Below are positions 24,459 through 34,761 of a stretch of 64,000 nt of DNA, one piece after another. The notes below the pieces were generated by a model that was not told the DNA's origin, ran no database searches, and saw nothing but the letters and a program-made list of their open reading frames with translations. Position numbers and translations under genes: made by a program. Within the stretch, counting starts at the first letter, position 1. Each line of letters starts with the position of its first letter. Source of the DNA: Fen-1359 sp963710355 (GTDB taxonomy: Bacteria; Planctomycetota; Phycisphaerae; Sedimentisphaerales; Anaerobacaceae); contig CAVPZU010000001.1 of NCBI GenBank assembly GCA_963710355.1, positions 1 to 64,000 of the forward strand, written 5' to 3'.

Positions 24459-25184
24459 ATGGGAAATCAGAAATTGAATGTTGATTTACGTGTTAGTGAT
24501 GCTGTAAAGCATTTTTGGATGACCCGTGAATCTCAATACGAGAAACAAAAATCATCAGGGCGTTCTGACCAGGGAGCAAGGAGTGCGGTGACTGGCGGAG
24601 CTCAAATGAGTGGTTTTAACAGGCTGATTACGGAACTTATATGTGAGGCAGGATTGGGAAAATCGGCTATATTTCATCAAAAAGCACTGGAACTGCCTGG
24701 TTACTTTCGACCAGAAAAGAAATGGGACATGCTTGTGGTTAAGGATAGTCAGCTTATCGTTGCTATCGAAGTGAAGTCTCAGGTTGGGCCATCCTTCGGT
24801 AATAATTTTAATAACAGGACGGAGGAAGCCATTGGAAGCGCCCTTGACTTGTGGACTGCTTACCGTGAAGGGGCTTTTAATAAAACGGTTAAACCGTGGC
24901 TCGGATATCTGTTTTTGCTTGAGGATTGTCAGAAATCCAATTCGCCTGTTAGTGTTAAGGAACCACATTTTGAAGTTTTTTCCGAATTTAAGGATGCTTC
25001 ATATTGTAAAAGATATGAGATTTTTTGTCGGAAACTAATGAGGGAACGGCATTATTCCGCAGCCTGTTTTATTAGTTCGAGTAAAAAAACCGGATTGCAG
25101 GGTTTATATAAAGAGCCCGCTGATGACCTTGGTTTTTTATTTTTTGCCAAATCATTGATGGCGCATATAAAAGCTTATGTCTGA
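24459..25184 (+). CDS. PaeR7I/XhoI-like type II restriction endonuclease
   Basis: The protein has 241 residues. The segment IEVKSQVGPSFGNNFNNRTE (residues 103-122) is the hallmark of the PaeR7I/XhoI family, whose known members cut CTCGAG. The PD-(D/E)xK site can be read as D90 and E104-V-K106. The gene is AT-rich and overlaps the methyltransferase start by 8 bases, so the pair is translated together. The recognition sequence CTCGAG is an inference from the family. The endonuclease preceding the methyltransferase is less common than the reverse order. Confidence 0.88.
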   Translation: MGNQKLNVDLRVSDAVKHFWMTRESQYEKQKSSGRSDQGARSAVTGGAQMSGFNRLITELICEAGLGKSAIFHQKALELPGYFRPEKKWDMLVVKDSQLIVAIEVKSQVGPSFGNNFNNRTEEAIGSALDLWTAYREGAFNKTVKPWLGYLFLLEDCQKSNSPVSVKEPHFEVFSEFKDASYCKRYEIFCRKLMRERHYSAACFISSSKKTGLQGLYKEPADDLGFLFFAKSLMAHIKAYV

Positions 25185-26010
25185 TTTGATAACTGATACT
25201 AATCGGAATAAAACTATTCACCGACTTGTTTTGGGTGATGCAAGGTATATGGGCTTTATGCCGGATGAGTCGGTGCATCTTGTTGTTACATCACCGCCGT
25301 ATTGGAGTCTTAAAAGATACAACGAGGCGACTGGTCAACTGGGGCACATAGAGGGGTATGGAGAATTTCTTGAGCAACTCAATAAAGTGTGGCAGGAGTG
25401 TTTCAGGGTTCTTGTTCCGGGCGGACGTTTAGTTTGCGTGGTTGGAGATGTATGTTTGTCTCGTCGGTTACACGGACGGCATAGTGTTGTACCGTTGCAT
25501 GCCGATATTTGTGTTCAATGCCGGAAAATCGGCTTCGATAATCTGAACCCGATAATCTGGTATAAAATTTCCAACGCAAGTTTTGAAGCCAACAGCTATT
25601 CAAAGTTTCTGGGAAAACCGTATGAACCGAATGCGATTATAAAAAATGATATCGAGTTTATTCTGATGCAGAGAAAACCGGGCGGTTACCGTAGACCTTC
25701 TGATTTGCAGCGTCGCCTGAGCAAGATTAAGAAGGAAGATTTTAATATCTGGTTTCGTCAGATATGGAATACGACTGGTGAAATATCTCATAAGCATCCA
25801 GCGCCTTTCCCGCTGGAAATAGCGTCCCGGCTTGTTCAGATGTTTTCTTTTGAATCGGATACAGTACTTGATCCTTTTTGCGGAACAGGAACAACATCTG
25901 TTGCCGCATTGAAGACCTTCCGAAACAGTATATCGGTTGAAATCGATGCCTCTTATTGCCAAATGGCGGCGATGCGAAATCAGGAAGGAAACTCGTCAGC
26001 TTTTTACTGA
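25177..26010 (+). CDS. DNA methyltransferase of the restriction system, frame broken near the C-terminus
   Basis: Motif IV reads TSPPYW (residues 38-43) and precedes motif I DPFCGTGTT (about 231-239), the beta-class order. The S in SPPY usually marks N4-cytosine methylation, although some such enzymes act on adenine. The frame stops at 26010, but from 25979 the +1 frame continues IRKETRQLFTDARLLCYKVV and on to a TAA at 26114-26116, giving about 35 more natural-looking residues. A single indel near 25979 is the simple explanation. It protects the host from the adjacent PaeR7I-like nuclease, so it must be functional if that nuclease is. Confidence 0.87.
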   Translation: MSDLITDTNRNKTIHRLVLGDARYMGFMPDESVHLVVTSPPYWSLKRYNEATGQLGHIEGYGEFLEQLNKVWQECFRVLVPGGRLVCVVGDVCLSRRLHGRHSVVPLHADICVQCRKIGFDNLNPIIWYKISNASFEANSYSKFLGKPYEPNAIIKNDIEFILMQRKPGGYRRPSDLQRRLSKIKKEDFNIWFRQIWNTTGEISHKHPAPFPLEIASRLVQMFSFESDTVLDPFCGTGTTSVAALKTFRNSISVEIDASYCQMAAMRNQEGNSSAFY

Positions 26011-26140
26011 TGCGAGGTTGCTGTGTTACAAAGTTGTGTCTGATGGAGTCCGGTCTAATTTGGAAGAAACAGAAGAATTTTCTGATGTTGATAAAGGAAT
26101 AGTGATTGTTAAATAATTCAGGTTTTGTGAGTGTTTTTAT

Positions 26141-26350
26141 ATGCCGATTTTTGAATATAAATGCCGAAAATGCGGTAATAACTTTGAGCTGCTTGAAAAA
26201 GCCTCTGATAAGAGTAAGAGAATATGTCCTTCTTGCGGCTGCGAAGATGTTGCAAAACAAATTTCGGTATTCAGTGCTGTTGTCAAGGAAGGCGAATCGA
26301 AAAAATGTCACAGTTGCAGCGATTTCAAATGTCCCCATTCGGGACATTAG
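26141..26350 (+). CDS. FmdB-type zinc ribbon protein
   Basis: This 69-residue protein begins MPIFEYKCRKCGNNFE, the standard FmdB/putative regulatory protein N-terminus. Two CxxC knuckles (CRKC, CPSC) form the zinc ribbon, followed by extra cysteines near the end (CHSCSDFKC). Family members are small regulators or accessory proteins of unclear function. It lies between the restriction system and leuS. Confidence 0.85.
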   Translation: MPIFEYKCRKCGNNFELLEKASDKSKRICPSCGCEDVAKQISVFSAVVKEGESKKCHSCSDFKCPHSGH

Positions 26351-26360
26351 ATATGGTTAG

Positions 26361-26380
26361 CCCCGCAATAAATTGCGGGG
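26361..26380. repeat. Hairpin CCCCGCAATAAATTGCGGGG
   Basis: A perfect 8-base stem (CCCCGCAA with TTGCGGGG) and short loop. Together with the next hairpin it lies between fmdB and leuS and may stop transcription or shape the leuS leader. There is no T-box signature. Confidence 0.5.
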
Positions 26381-26397
26381 TGCGCTCGTTCCAAAAG

Positions 26398-26418
26398 CCC
26401 CCAACTTTATGTTGGGGG
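26398..26418. repeat. Hairpin CCCCCAAC-TTTAT-GTTGGGGG upstream of leuS
   Basis: A perfect 8-base stem with a 5-base loop, ending 29 bases before the leuS start codon. Role unknown. Confidence 0.5.
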
Positions 26419-26447
26419 TTAAATATATAAAAAAGGCAAATGGATAA

Positions 26448-29015
<2,568 letters not shown>

Positions 29016-29030
29016 AACGGAGTCATAGCA

Positions 29031-29528
29031 ATGAACAGTGAATGCAGCAGAAGATGCTTTCTTATGCGAGGCGCAGGCGTGGCAGCAGGATTGGCGCTGG
29101 GGGGCGTTGGACTTACCGGCTGTAATAATCAGTCCAAAAAAGGAGCAGATGAAAAGATGGCATCGGAAATGATTGCTTATTGTGGGCTAAATTGTGTCAC
29201 GTGCCAGATTTATCTTGCGACAAGAGAGACAGACCTCAAAAAACAAAGGCAAATGAGGGAGCAGATTGTCGTCGCTATCAAGAAATACCTCGGCGAGGAA
29301 AAGCGGGTAGAGGACATTACCGACTGCGACGGGTGCAAGGCACGGGGCGGAAGATTGTATTCCAACTGCCAGAAGTGCCAGATAAGGAAATGCGCGAGTG
29401 AAAAGCATCTTGAGAATTGTGCATATTGCAATGAATATGCCTGCGAGAAACTGAGCAAGTTTTTTGATTCTGAAGGTGAACAAGCGGGCGCCAAAAAACG
29501 GCTGGATGAGATAAAAGCCGGGTTCTAA
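29031..29528 (+). CDS. DUF3795 protein with Tat/lipoprotein signal
   Basis: This 165-residue protein begins with a twin-arginine leader (SRRCFLMRG) and a hydrophobic stretch ending in a lipobox-like LTGC. The mature part starts MIAYCGLNCVTCQIY, the DUF3795 signature, with about twelve cysteines (CDGC, CQKCQIRKC, CAYCNEYAC), which suggests a bound metal cluster. Tat export of a folded cofactor protein fits this. DUF3795 function is unknown and most members are cytosolic, so the added export signal is notable. It follows leuS by 15 bases. Confidence 0.78.
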   Translation: MNSECSRRCFLMRGAGVAAGLALGGVGLTGCNNQSKKGADEKMASEMIAYCGLNCVTCQIYLATRETDLKKQRQMREQIVVAIKKYLGEEKRVEDITDCDGCKARGGRLYSNCQKCQIRKCASEKHLENCAYCNEYACEKLSKFFDSEGEQAGAKKRLDEIKAGF

Positions 29529-29557
29529 AAAGTCATTTTGTATTCTGTGGCTGTCTG

Positions 29558-30085
29558 ATGTATATCGAAATCGAAGCAAAGTTAAAAGTCGATTCTCTCG
29601 AAAGTGTTGCAGAAAAGCTGCGCCGGAGCGCCGCCGACTTTATCTCGGAACAGCTCCAGAAAGATTACTATTTTGATGATTCAAACTCTGCATTTGCCAA
29701 ATCAGACAGTTGTCTGCGAATAAGACAGCAGAGAGATAGCAGCGGTGAAAAGGTATTTTTAGCTTACAAAGGGCCGAAACACAAAAGTAATTTCAAGAAA
29801 AGAGCCGAGATAGAAATTGAGGTAAGCAATCTTGAAAAGACGCAAAAGCTGTTGTCGGCTCTGGGATATAAGGAGTCTATAGTTGTCGAAAAAAAACGGA
29901 ATCTTTGGCGATTTGGAGACTGCCTTGTGGCGATCGATGATGTTTCCGACCTCGGCAGTTTTGTGGAAATAGAAGGAAGCGATGACAAAAAAATTGCGGA
30001 GGTTCAGAAAAGGCTCGGGTTGGAAAATTTGCAGCATATTAGCAGAAGCTATGCGGAACTCCTGGCAGAGAAGCTGCGTTTATAG
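29558..30085 (+). CDS. CYTH-domain protein (class IV adenylate cyclase/triphosphatase type)
   Basis: The N-terminal ExExK motif (EIEAK, residues 4-8) defines the CYTH triphosphate tunnel enzymes. These cut inorganic triphosphate or thiamine triphosphate, or make cyclic AMP (CyaB). Later charged strands (CLRIRQQ, EIEIEV, DDVSDLGSFVEIEG) fit the fold. The 175-residue length is typical of the CyaB/ThTPase group. Which reaction it performs cannot be told from sequence. It sits between the DUF3795 gene and a lipid kinase gene. Confidence 0.85.
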   Translation: MYIEIEAKLKVDSLESVAEKLRRSAADFISEQLQKDYYFDDSNSAFAKSDSCLRIRQQRDSSGEKVFLAYKGPKHKSNFKKRAEIEIEVSNLEKTQKLLSALGYKESIVVEKKRNLWRFGDCLVAIDDVSDLGSFVEIEGSDDKKIAEVQKRLGLENLQHISRSYAELLAEKLRL

Positions 30086-30103
30086 ACAGAAAGATTTTGC
30101 CGA

Positions 30104-31048
30104 ATGAAGCCCGAAGATGGTTATATCTTTTATATTGTAAATCCGAAAGCCGGTGCAAGCAGCCTCAAGATGACCAGCCGCAAGTTTGCCGATTATCTTC
30201 GGGCCAAAGGATTCAGGGTTCAGAATTTATTTACCAGCTGCCTCAATGACGGATTTGAGTTTGCAAAATCGGCTGCTGAAGACAAAGATTGCGCAATGGT
30301 GGTTGTGGTGGGAGGCGACGGCGTCATTCGGGAGGTCGCCGACGGCCTGAAGGGAAGTGAAAAACCGCTTTTGATGATACCCGGCGGAACGGAAAACCTG
30401 CTGGCGAACGAGCTCGGCTTTGATGAAACGTTCGAAACGATAATAAAAACGTTCGAGGCTGGTTTTATAAGGAATATGGACCTCGGCTGCGCAAACGGCA
30501 GATCGTTCACTTCGGTCGCAGGTTTCGGATTTGACGGCCGCGTCATCGAACGCGTCAGCCTCCAGCGGTCGGGACATATTGATTATCTCGATTATATATG
30601 GCCTATTTGGCGAACGTTTTGGGATTACAAATTTGAGCCGATGAAGGTGCAGGTCGATGGCGAACTCGTCTATCAGGGAAGCGGAATGGTTTTTGTCGGA
30701 AACATTTCGAGATATGCTGTGGGTCTCGAAATACTGCATAAAGCCGATTTCAGCGACGGGCTGCTGGATGTCTGTATTTATAAATGTTCGAACCGCCCTC
30801 ATCTTATCAAACATTCGATTCTTACGGTTTTGAAAAAACATAGCGGCCGCAACGATGTAATTTATCGTCAGGGAAAGCTGATTCAGATAAGCTCCGATTG
30901 TCTGGATATTGCAACGGAAATCGACGGCGACCCCGGGCCTGCCCTGCCCGTCGAAATCAGGGTCATACAGCAGGCCATAAGGGTTATGGTGCCGAAAGAC
31001 GCCAGACCCGCAGGTATAAGGACAAGGCTTATCAGGGCAATCGGATAA
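30104..31048 (+). CDS. Diacylglycerol/sphingosine kinase-family lipid kinase
   Basis: The DAGK catalytic domain is clear: NPKAGASS near the start, the nucleotide loop GGDGVIREVADGL (about residues 68-80) and PGGTENLLANELG. Enzymes of this type (YegS, DgkB, BmrU) phosphorylate diacylglycerol or related lipids at the membrane. It has 314 residues with a normal C-terminal beta domain (EIDGDPG). It starts 18 bases after the CYTH gene. Confidence 0.88.
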   Translation: MKPEDGYIFYIVNPKAGASSLKMTSRKFADYLRAKGFRVQNLFTSCLNDGFEFAKSAAEDKDCAMVVVVGGDGVIREVADGLKGSEKPLLMIPGGTENLLANELGFDETFETIIKTFEAGFIRNMDLGCANGRSFTSVAGFGFDGRVIERVSLQRSGHIDYLDYIWPIWRTFWDYKFEPMKVQVDGELVYQGSGMVFVGNISRYAVGLEILHKADFSDGLLDVCIYKCSNRPHLIKHSILTVLKKHSGRNDVIYRQGKLIQISSDCLDIATEIDGDPGPALPVEIRVIQQAIRVMVPKDARPAGIRTRLIRAIG

Positions 31049-31059
31049 TATAAATGAAA

Positions 31060-31206
31060 TATTAAAGTACTCTGTAGAAAAGCAACCAATTTATTTGTCA
31101 TACCTGCGAAAGCAGGTATCCAGAAACGAAAAAATCAAGTCTGGATTTTCGCTTGTGCGGGAATGACAGAAAGCAAACGCACGTTTTCTACAGAGCAGTA
31201 TTAAAG
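31060..31206. mobile_element. MITE-like inverted-repeat element
   Basis: The element carries outer inverted repeats CTCTGTAGAAAA (31070-31081) and TTTTCTACAGAG (31184-31195). Inside them is an inner imperfect pair starting GTCATACCTGCGAAAGCAGG (31097-) and ending GCGGGAATGAC (-31167). It is flanked by an 8-base direct repeat TATTAAAG (31060-31067 and 31199-31206) that looks like a target duplication. No coding capacity. It lies between the lipid kinase gene and kdsA. Confidence 0.6.
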
Positions 31207-31225
31207 ATGAAAATGGAGTTATAAA

Positions 31226-32074
31226 GTGAGTATTATTATTGGTGACAGCGGCAAAGGGAGAACGAAGGCGTCGAGACCGGTAGAGGTTGGTTTAAATAAA
31301 CCGTTGTTTGTAATGGCTGGCCCCTGCGTTATTGAGAGCAAAAAGCTGTGCCTCGATATTGCCGACAGCCTCGTTGCGATTGGACAAAGGCTCGGCATCG
31401 GCATAATCTTCAAGGCCAGTTTTGACAAGGCCAACCGTTCAAGCATATCGAGCTTCCGCGGTCTTGGTTTGAAAAAGGGTTTGGAGATTCTCGCCTCGGT
31501 CCGCAACCAGACGGGTTTGCCTGTTATGACCGATGTTCACGAGCCGGCACAGGTCCCGGCTGTCGCAAAAGTTGCCGATTGCCTTCAGGTGCCGGCCTTT
31601 TTGTGCAGACAGACAGACCTGCTTTGTGCCTGTGCAAAAACCGGCACGCCCGTAAATGTCAAAAAAGGCCAGTTCCTTTCGCCAGATGAAATGAAAAATG
31701 TTGTGAAAAAAATAAGGGCCTGCGGTAATGATAAAATAATCCTTACCGAGCGCGGCACGTTTTTCGGTTATAACCGGCTGGTAAATGATATGACAGCTAT
31801 TGAGGCTATGAAAAAACTCGGCTGTCCTGTGGTTTTCGATGCCACGCACAGCACCCAGCAGCCGGGCGGCCTCGGCAGTGTCTCCGGTGGCCGGAGGGAA
31901 ATGGCTCCGCTTCTTGCCAAGGCGGCGGTCGCAGCTGGCGCTAACGGCCTGTTTATCGAAGTCCACACCGACCCCGACCGGTCAAAATCAGACGCCGCCT
32001 TAATTATGCCTATCGACTGGCTCGAGGATTTGTTGATTGTATGTATGGACATTTTTAAGACAGTTCACGGATAA
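31226..32074 (+). CDS. kdsA: KDO-8-phosphate synthase
   Basis: The enzyme condenses phosphoenolpyruvate with arabinose 5-phosphate to KDO-8-phosphate, the precursor of the inner-core sugar of lipopolysaccharide. Family motifs are present: GPCVIES, FKASFDKANRSS, DVHEPAQ, LTERGTFFGYN and DATHSTQQPGG. The length of 282 residues is standard. The start is GTG 31226 after GGAG. Its presence argues for an LPS-bearing outer membrane. The other KDO genes are not in this window. Confidence 0.95.
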   Translation: MSIIIGDSGKGRTKASRPVEVGLNKPLFVMAGPCVIESKKLCLDIADSLVAIGQRLGIGIIFKASFDKANRSSISSFRGLGLKKGLEILASVRNQTGLPVMTDVHEPAQVPAVAKVADCLQVPAFLCRQTDLLCACAKTGTPVNVKKGQFLSPDEMKNVVKKIRACGNDKIILTERGTFFGYNRLVNDMTAIEAMKKLGCPVVFDATHSTQQPGGLGSVSGGRREMAPLLAKAAVAAGANGLFIEVHTDPDRSKSDAALIMPIDWLEDLLIVCMDIFKTVHG

Positions 32075-32077
32075 ATA

Positions 32078-33028
32078 ATGACGCAAGAGCGGTATATTTT
32101 TGGGCCGGTGCCTTCGAGAAGGCTGGGACACAGCCTCGGCCTTGATATCGTGCCGGCGAAGGTCTGCTCCCTTGATTGCATTTATTGTCAGGTCGGCAGA
32201 ACAACCCAAAAAACCATCGAACGCAAAGAATACGTCCCTGTACAAAAAGTTCTCGATGAGCTTAACGCCAGGATTGAAAAGGGTTTGCAGGCGGACTTCA
32301 TTACCATAAGCGGTTCGGGAGAGCCGACGTTGAACTCGCGGCTGGGGTTTCTTATCGACGAAATTAAAAAAATTACCGATATTCCGGTCGCTATTTTGAC
32401 AAACGGGACATTGCTTTACAGGCAGGATGTAAGGATTGATTGTGCAAAGGCGGATGTGGTCCTGCCATCGCTCGATGCCGCCGATGAGCAGACCTTTGCA
32501 AAGATAAACCGGCCTCATCCCGATATCAGTATAGAAAAATGGGTTGCTGGCCTGGTTCAATTCAGAAAGGAATACGCCGGACAAGTTTGGTTGGAGGTAT
32601 TTATCGTTGATGGGGTCAATACCGGCGGTGCGGAAATTGCGGCAATTAAAAAGGCGATAGAGCGAATCGGGCCTGATAAGGTGCAGCTTAATACTGCCGT
32701 CAGGCCCACAGCAGAGCCGGGCGTCAAAAGAGTCAGCCCTGCCGCTTTGCTGAGAATCGCACACCTGATAGGCCCCAATTGCGAGGTAATAGCCGATTTT
32801 CCCAAAAAAGAGCGGCCTGACAAAGGCGGACAACCCCCCCACAAGGAAGGCGGGCAGGCTGAAGACCTGTTATCAATGCTGAAACGCAGACCCTGTTCGC
32901 TTGAAGATATATGTAATGGCCTGGGACTCGAAAAAAATCAGGCCTCGGAATATATTAGCCGACTCCAGAGCAGGGGGCTTGTTTGTTCCGAGCAGAGAAA
33001 CGGCGTAATGTTTTTCATCGCAAAGTAA
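32078..33028 (+). CDS. Radical SAM protein with C-terminal winged-helix tail
   Basis: The protein opens with FGPVPSRRLGHSLGLDIVP and the cluster motif CSLDCIYCQ (CxxxCxxC), typical of the COG0731-like radical SAM group of unknown substrate. GSGEPTLN is the SAM-binding glycine motif. After about residue 245, a lysine/glycine-rich linker (PDKGGQPPHKEGG) leads to a helix-turn-helix-like tail (LEDICNGLGLEKNQASEYIS). The linker looks like inserted repeat sequence. The gene starts three bases after kdsA, so the two are co-translated. Function unknown. Confidence 0.83.
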   Translation: MTQERYIFGPVPSRRLGHSLGLDIVPAKVCSLDCIYCQVGRTTQKTIERKEYVPVQKVLDELNARIEKGLQADFITISGSGEPTLNSRLGFLIDEIKKITDIPVAILTNGTLLYRQDVRIDCAKADVVLPSLDAADEQTFAKINRPHPDISIEKWVAGLVQFRKEYAGQVWLEVFIVDGVNTGGAEIAAIKKAIERIGPDKVQLNTAVRPTAEPGVKRVSPAALLRIAHLIGPNCEVIADFPKKERPDKGGQPPHKEGGQAEDLLSMLKRRPCSLEDICNGLGLEKNQASEYISRLQSRGLVCSEQRNGVMFFIAK

Positions 33029-33239
33029 ACAGACACGCCTTTTTGTTCACACACCAAAATTTTTGAATTTTCTTTTTTTCCTCCTCTTTTTGTAATCAGT
33101 TTTAGTAAAGCCCTAAACCGTATTGGCCGATAAAACCATAGTGGTTTCTTTGCGGATGGAGATTTTATCTACTCTAAATTTTTTTTTGCTTAAGAGAACT
33201 CTTTTACGACCGATAATTAGATTATCAAAGACAACTTTT

Positions 33240-33479
33240 ATGGATGGAACGAAGAGACAATTAGTTCTGCATAAGGGGGCGGAAAAGTATGTCTTTCGCT
33301 ACGAAAAGGGTAGTGAGGACAAGCTGCTTGACGCCCTGATAGAGCAGGCCAAGGACAAAAGAACCAGTTTCGACTGGTTTGATGCGGCTGTTGTAAGTTT
33401 TAGACTCACACAGTCCCTCATCGGGCAGGCAGATGAAATTTTACGGCAAAATGCAAATATAAAAGTTCGCACGAGTTAG
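33240..33479 (+). CDS. Small conserved-looking hypothetical protein
   Basis: The frame is open from TTG 33123, but only the part from ATG 33240 looks like a protein: 79 residues with a beta-rich start (RQLVLHKGAEKYVFRYEKG) and two helices (DKLLDALIEQAKD, FDWFDAAVVSF). The ribosome site is weak. The upstream AT-rich 210 bases look non-coding. It precedes the Xer gene by 25 bases on the same strand. No function can be assigned. Confidence 0.55.
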   Translation: MDGTKRQLVLHKGAEKYVFRYEKGSEDKLLDALIEQAKDKRTSFDWFDAAVVSFRLTQSLIGQADEILRQNANIKVRTS

Positions 33480-33504
33480 CAGATTTTGTTTAGGATAGAA
33501 AATT

Positions 33505-34539
33505 ATGGAAAACACTCCGGTAATTCAGGAATTTCTAAACTATTTAAGCTTTGAGAAGAGATTTTCGGAGCACACTGCAAAATGCTATGGAGCGGACCTG
33601 AGGCAGTTTGGCTTCTTTCTTGCAACAGGAACCGAGATAAACCATCAGGCTGGTGAGACCGCCTTCGGCGGGTCAGGAACCGCTCATCAGCAGGGCGGCG
33701 TCGCAACTGCAGTAGAAACCCATACCGAGACCGAAATCGACCACCTGCTCGTCGACGCTTCTATAGATTCTGTCAGAAACTATATGGTGCATCTGACCGG
33801 CAGGCAGCAGTCGAAGTCCACCATTGCACGCAAACTGGCGACACTGCGGAGCTTCTATAAATTCCTTGTCAAACGCAACCTCGTCAAGAGCAACCCAGTT
33901 CTGCTGATAAGAACGCCAAAACAGGAAAGAAAACTCCCCAAATTCCTCGAATATGAACAGGTCAAGAGGCTGCTCGAAACTCCGCCCGCCGACAATTGGC
34001 TCGGCGCCCGCGACAGGGCTATTATGGAAACCCTTTACAGCACAGGCGTAAGGGTCAGCGAGCTTGTGGCCCTCAATCTCGATGATGTCGATTTCCTCAG
34101 CGAGGTAACCCACATTCGCGGCAAAGGCAAAAAGGAAAGGATTGTTCCCATCGGCTCATCGGCTTTGCAGTCGATTCAGCATTATATGGAGTTCAGAAAC
34201 AAAAGGGCACAGAGCAGCGATGGCTTCGATTCAAAGGTCTTGTTCGTAAATAAGCACGGAAAGCGCCTCAGCACCAGAAGCGTTCGCCGGAAAATGGATA
34301 AATACCTCCTGATGGCAGGCCTCGACCCCTCAATCAGCCCGCATACACTCCGGCACAGCTTTGCGACGCATATGCTAAACAACGGCGCAGACCTCCGCAG
34401 CGTTCAGGAGCTGCTCGGCCATCAGTCGCTCTCAACAACCCAGATTTATACTCACCTTACCACAAAGAAACTCAAAGAGGTCTATGACATCGCCCATCCG
34501 CGGGATAGTCAGTCAAAACCCGAGCCGAATAACAACTGA
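33505..34539 (+). CDS. Xer-type tyrosine recombinase (XerC-like) with N-terminal insert
   Basis: This 344-residue recombinase has the full catalytic set: STGVRVSEL, GKGKKERIVPIG, HTLRHSFATHML, LLGHQSLSTTQ and IYTHL. The N-terminal arm domain is interrupted by a glycine/threonine-rich insert of about 40 residues (about 35-75). The insert includes an in-frame palindrome (33658-33673, TAFGG) and a QQGGVATAVETHTETE stretch not seen in usual XerC. With the Xer at 18177 it probably forms the dif pair. It ends in a strong terminator. Confidence 0.87.
   Translation: MENTPVIQEFLNYLSFEKRFSEHTAKCYGADLRQFGFFLATGTEINHQAGETAFGGSGTAHQQGGVATAVETHTETEIDHLLVDASIDSVRNYMVHLTGRQQSKSTIARKLATLRSFYKFLVKRNLVKSNPVLLIRTPKQERKLPKFLEYEQVKRLLETPPADNWLGARDRAIMETLYSTGVRVSELVALNLDDVDFLSEVTHIRGKGKKERIVPIGSSALQSIQHYMEFRNKRAQSSDGFDSKVLFVNKHGKRLSTRSVRRKMDKYLLMAGLDPSISPHTLRHSFATHMLNNGADLRSVQELLGHQSLSTTQIYTHLTTKKLKEVYDIAHPRDSQSKPEPNNN
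33658..33673. repeat. Palindrome ACCGCC-TTC-GGCGGGT inside the second Xer gene
   Basis: The palindrome family found also at 20312 and elsewhere, read in frame (TAFGG) within an insert of the recombinase arm domain. Confidence 0.6.
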
Positions 34540-34599
34540 ATAAAACTGTAGAATTTATTCCCGCTGCTTTCTTACAAAGGCAGAAATGGGGCTTAAATC

Positions 34600-34632
34600 A
34601 AAAAAGACCGCTCAAAAGCGGTCTTTTTGTTT
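34600..34632 (+). terminator. Rho-independent terminator after the Xer gene
   Basis: AAAAAGACCGC-TCAAAA-GCGGTCTTTTT forms an 11-base stem followed by a T tract. It closes the plus-strand run that includes kdsA and the Xer gene, 60 bases after its stop codon. Confidence 0.9.
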
Positions 34633-34761
34633 TATCAAAAATGGATATGGAAGTTATATGAAGTTATATTTTGAACAATTTGGCCTTATCCGGTTGAACG
34701 ACAGGAAAGGCTTTGGTGGAGCTTTTTTGCGGGCAGGTATGATTTGTTGTATGTCTGTCGT

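Noticed and set aside
26358..26447. T-box leader ahead of leuS
   Set aside because: Two strong hairpins are present, but the conserved T-box sequence and antiterminator pattern are not.
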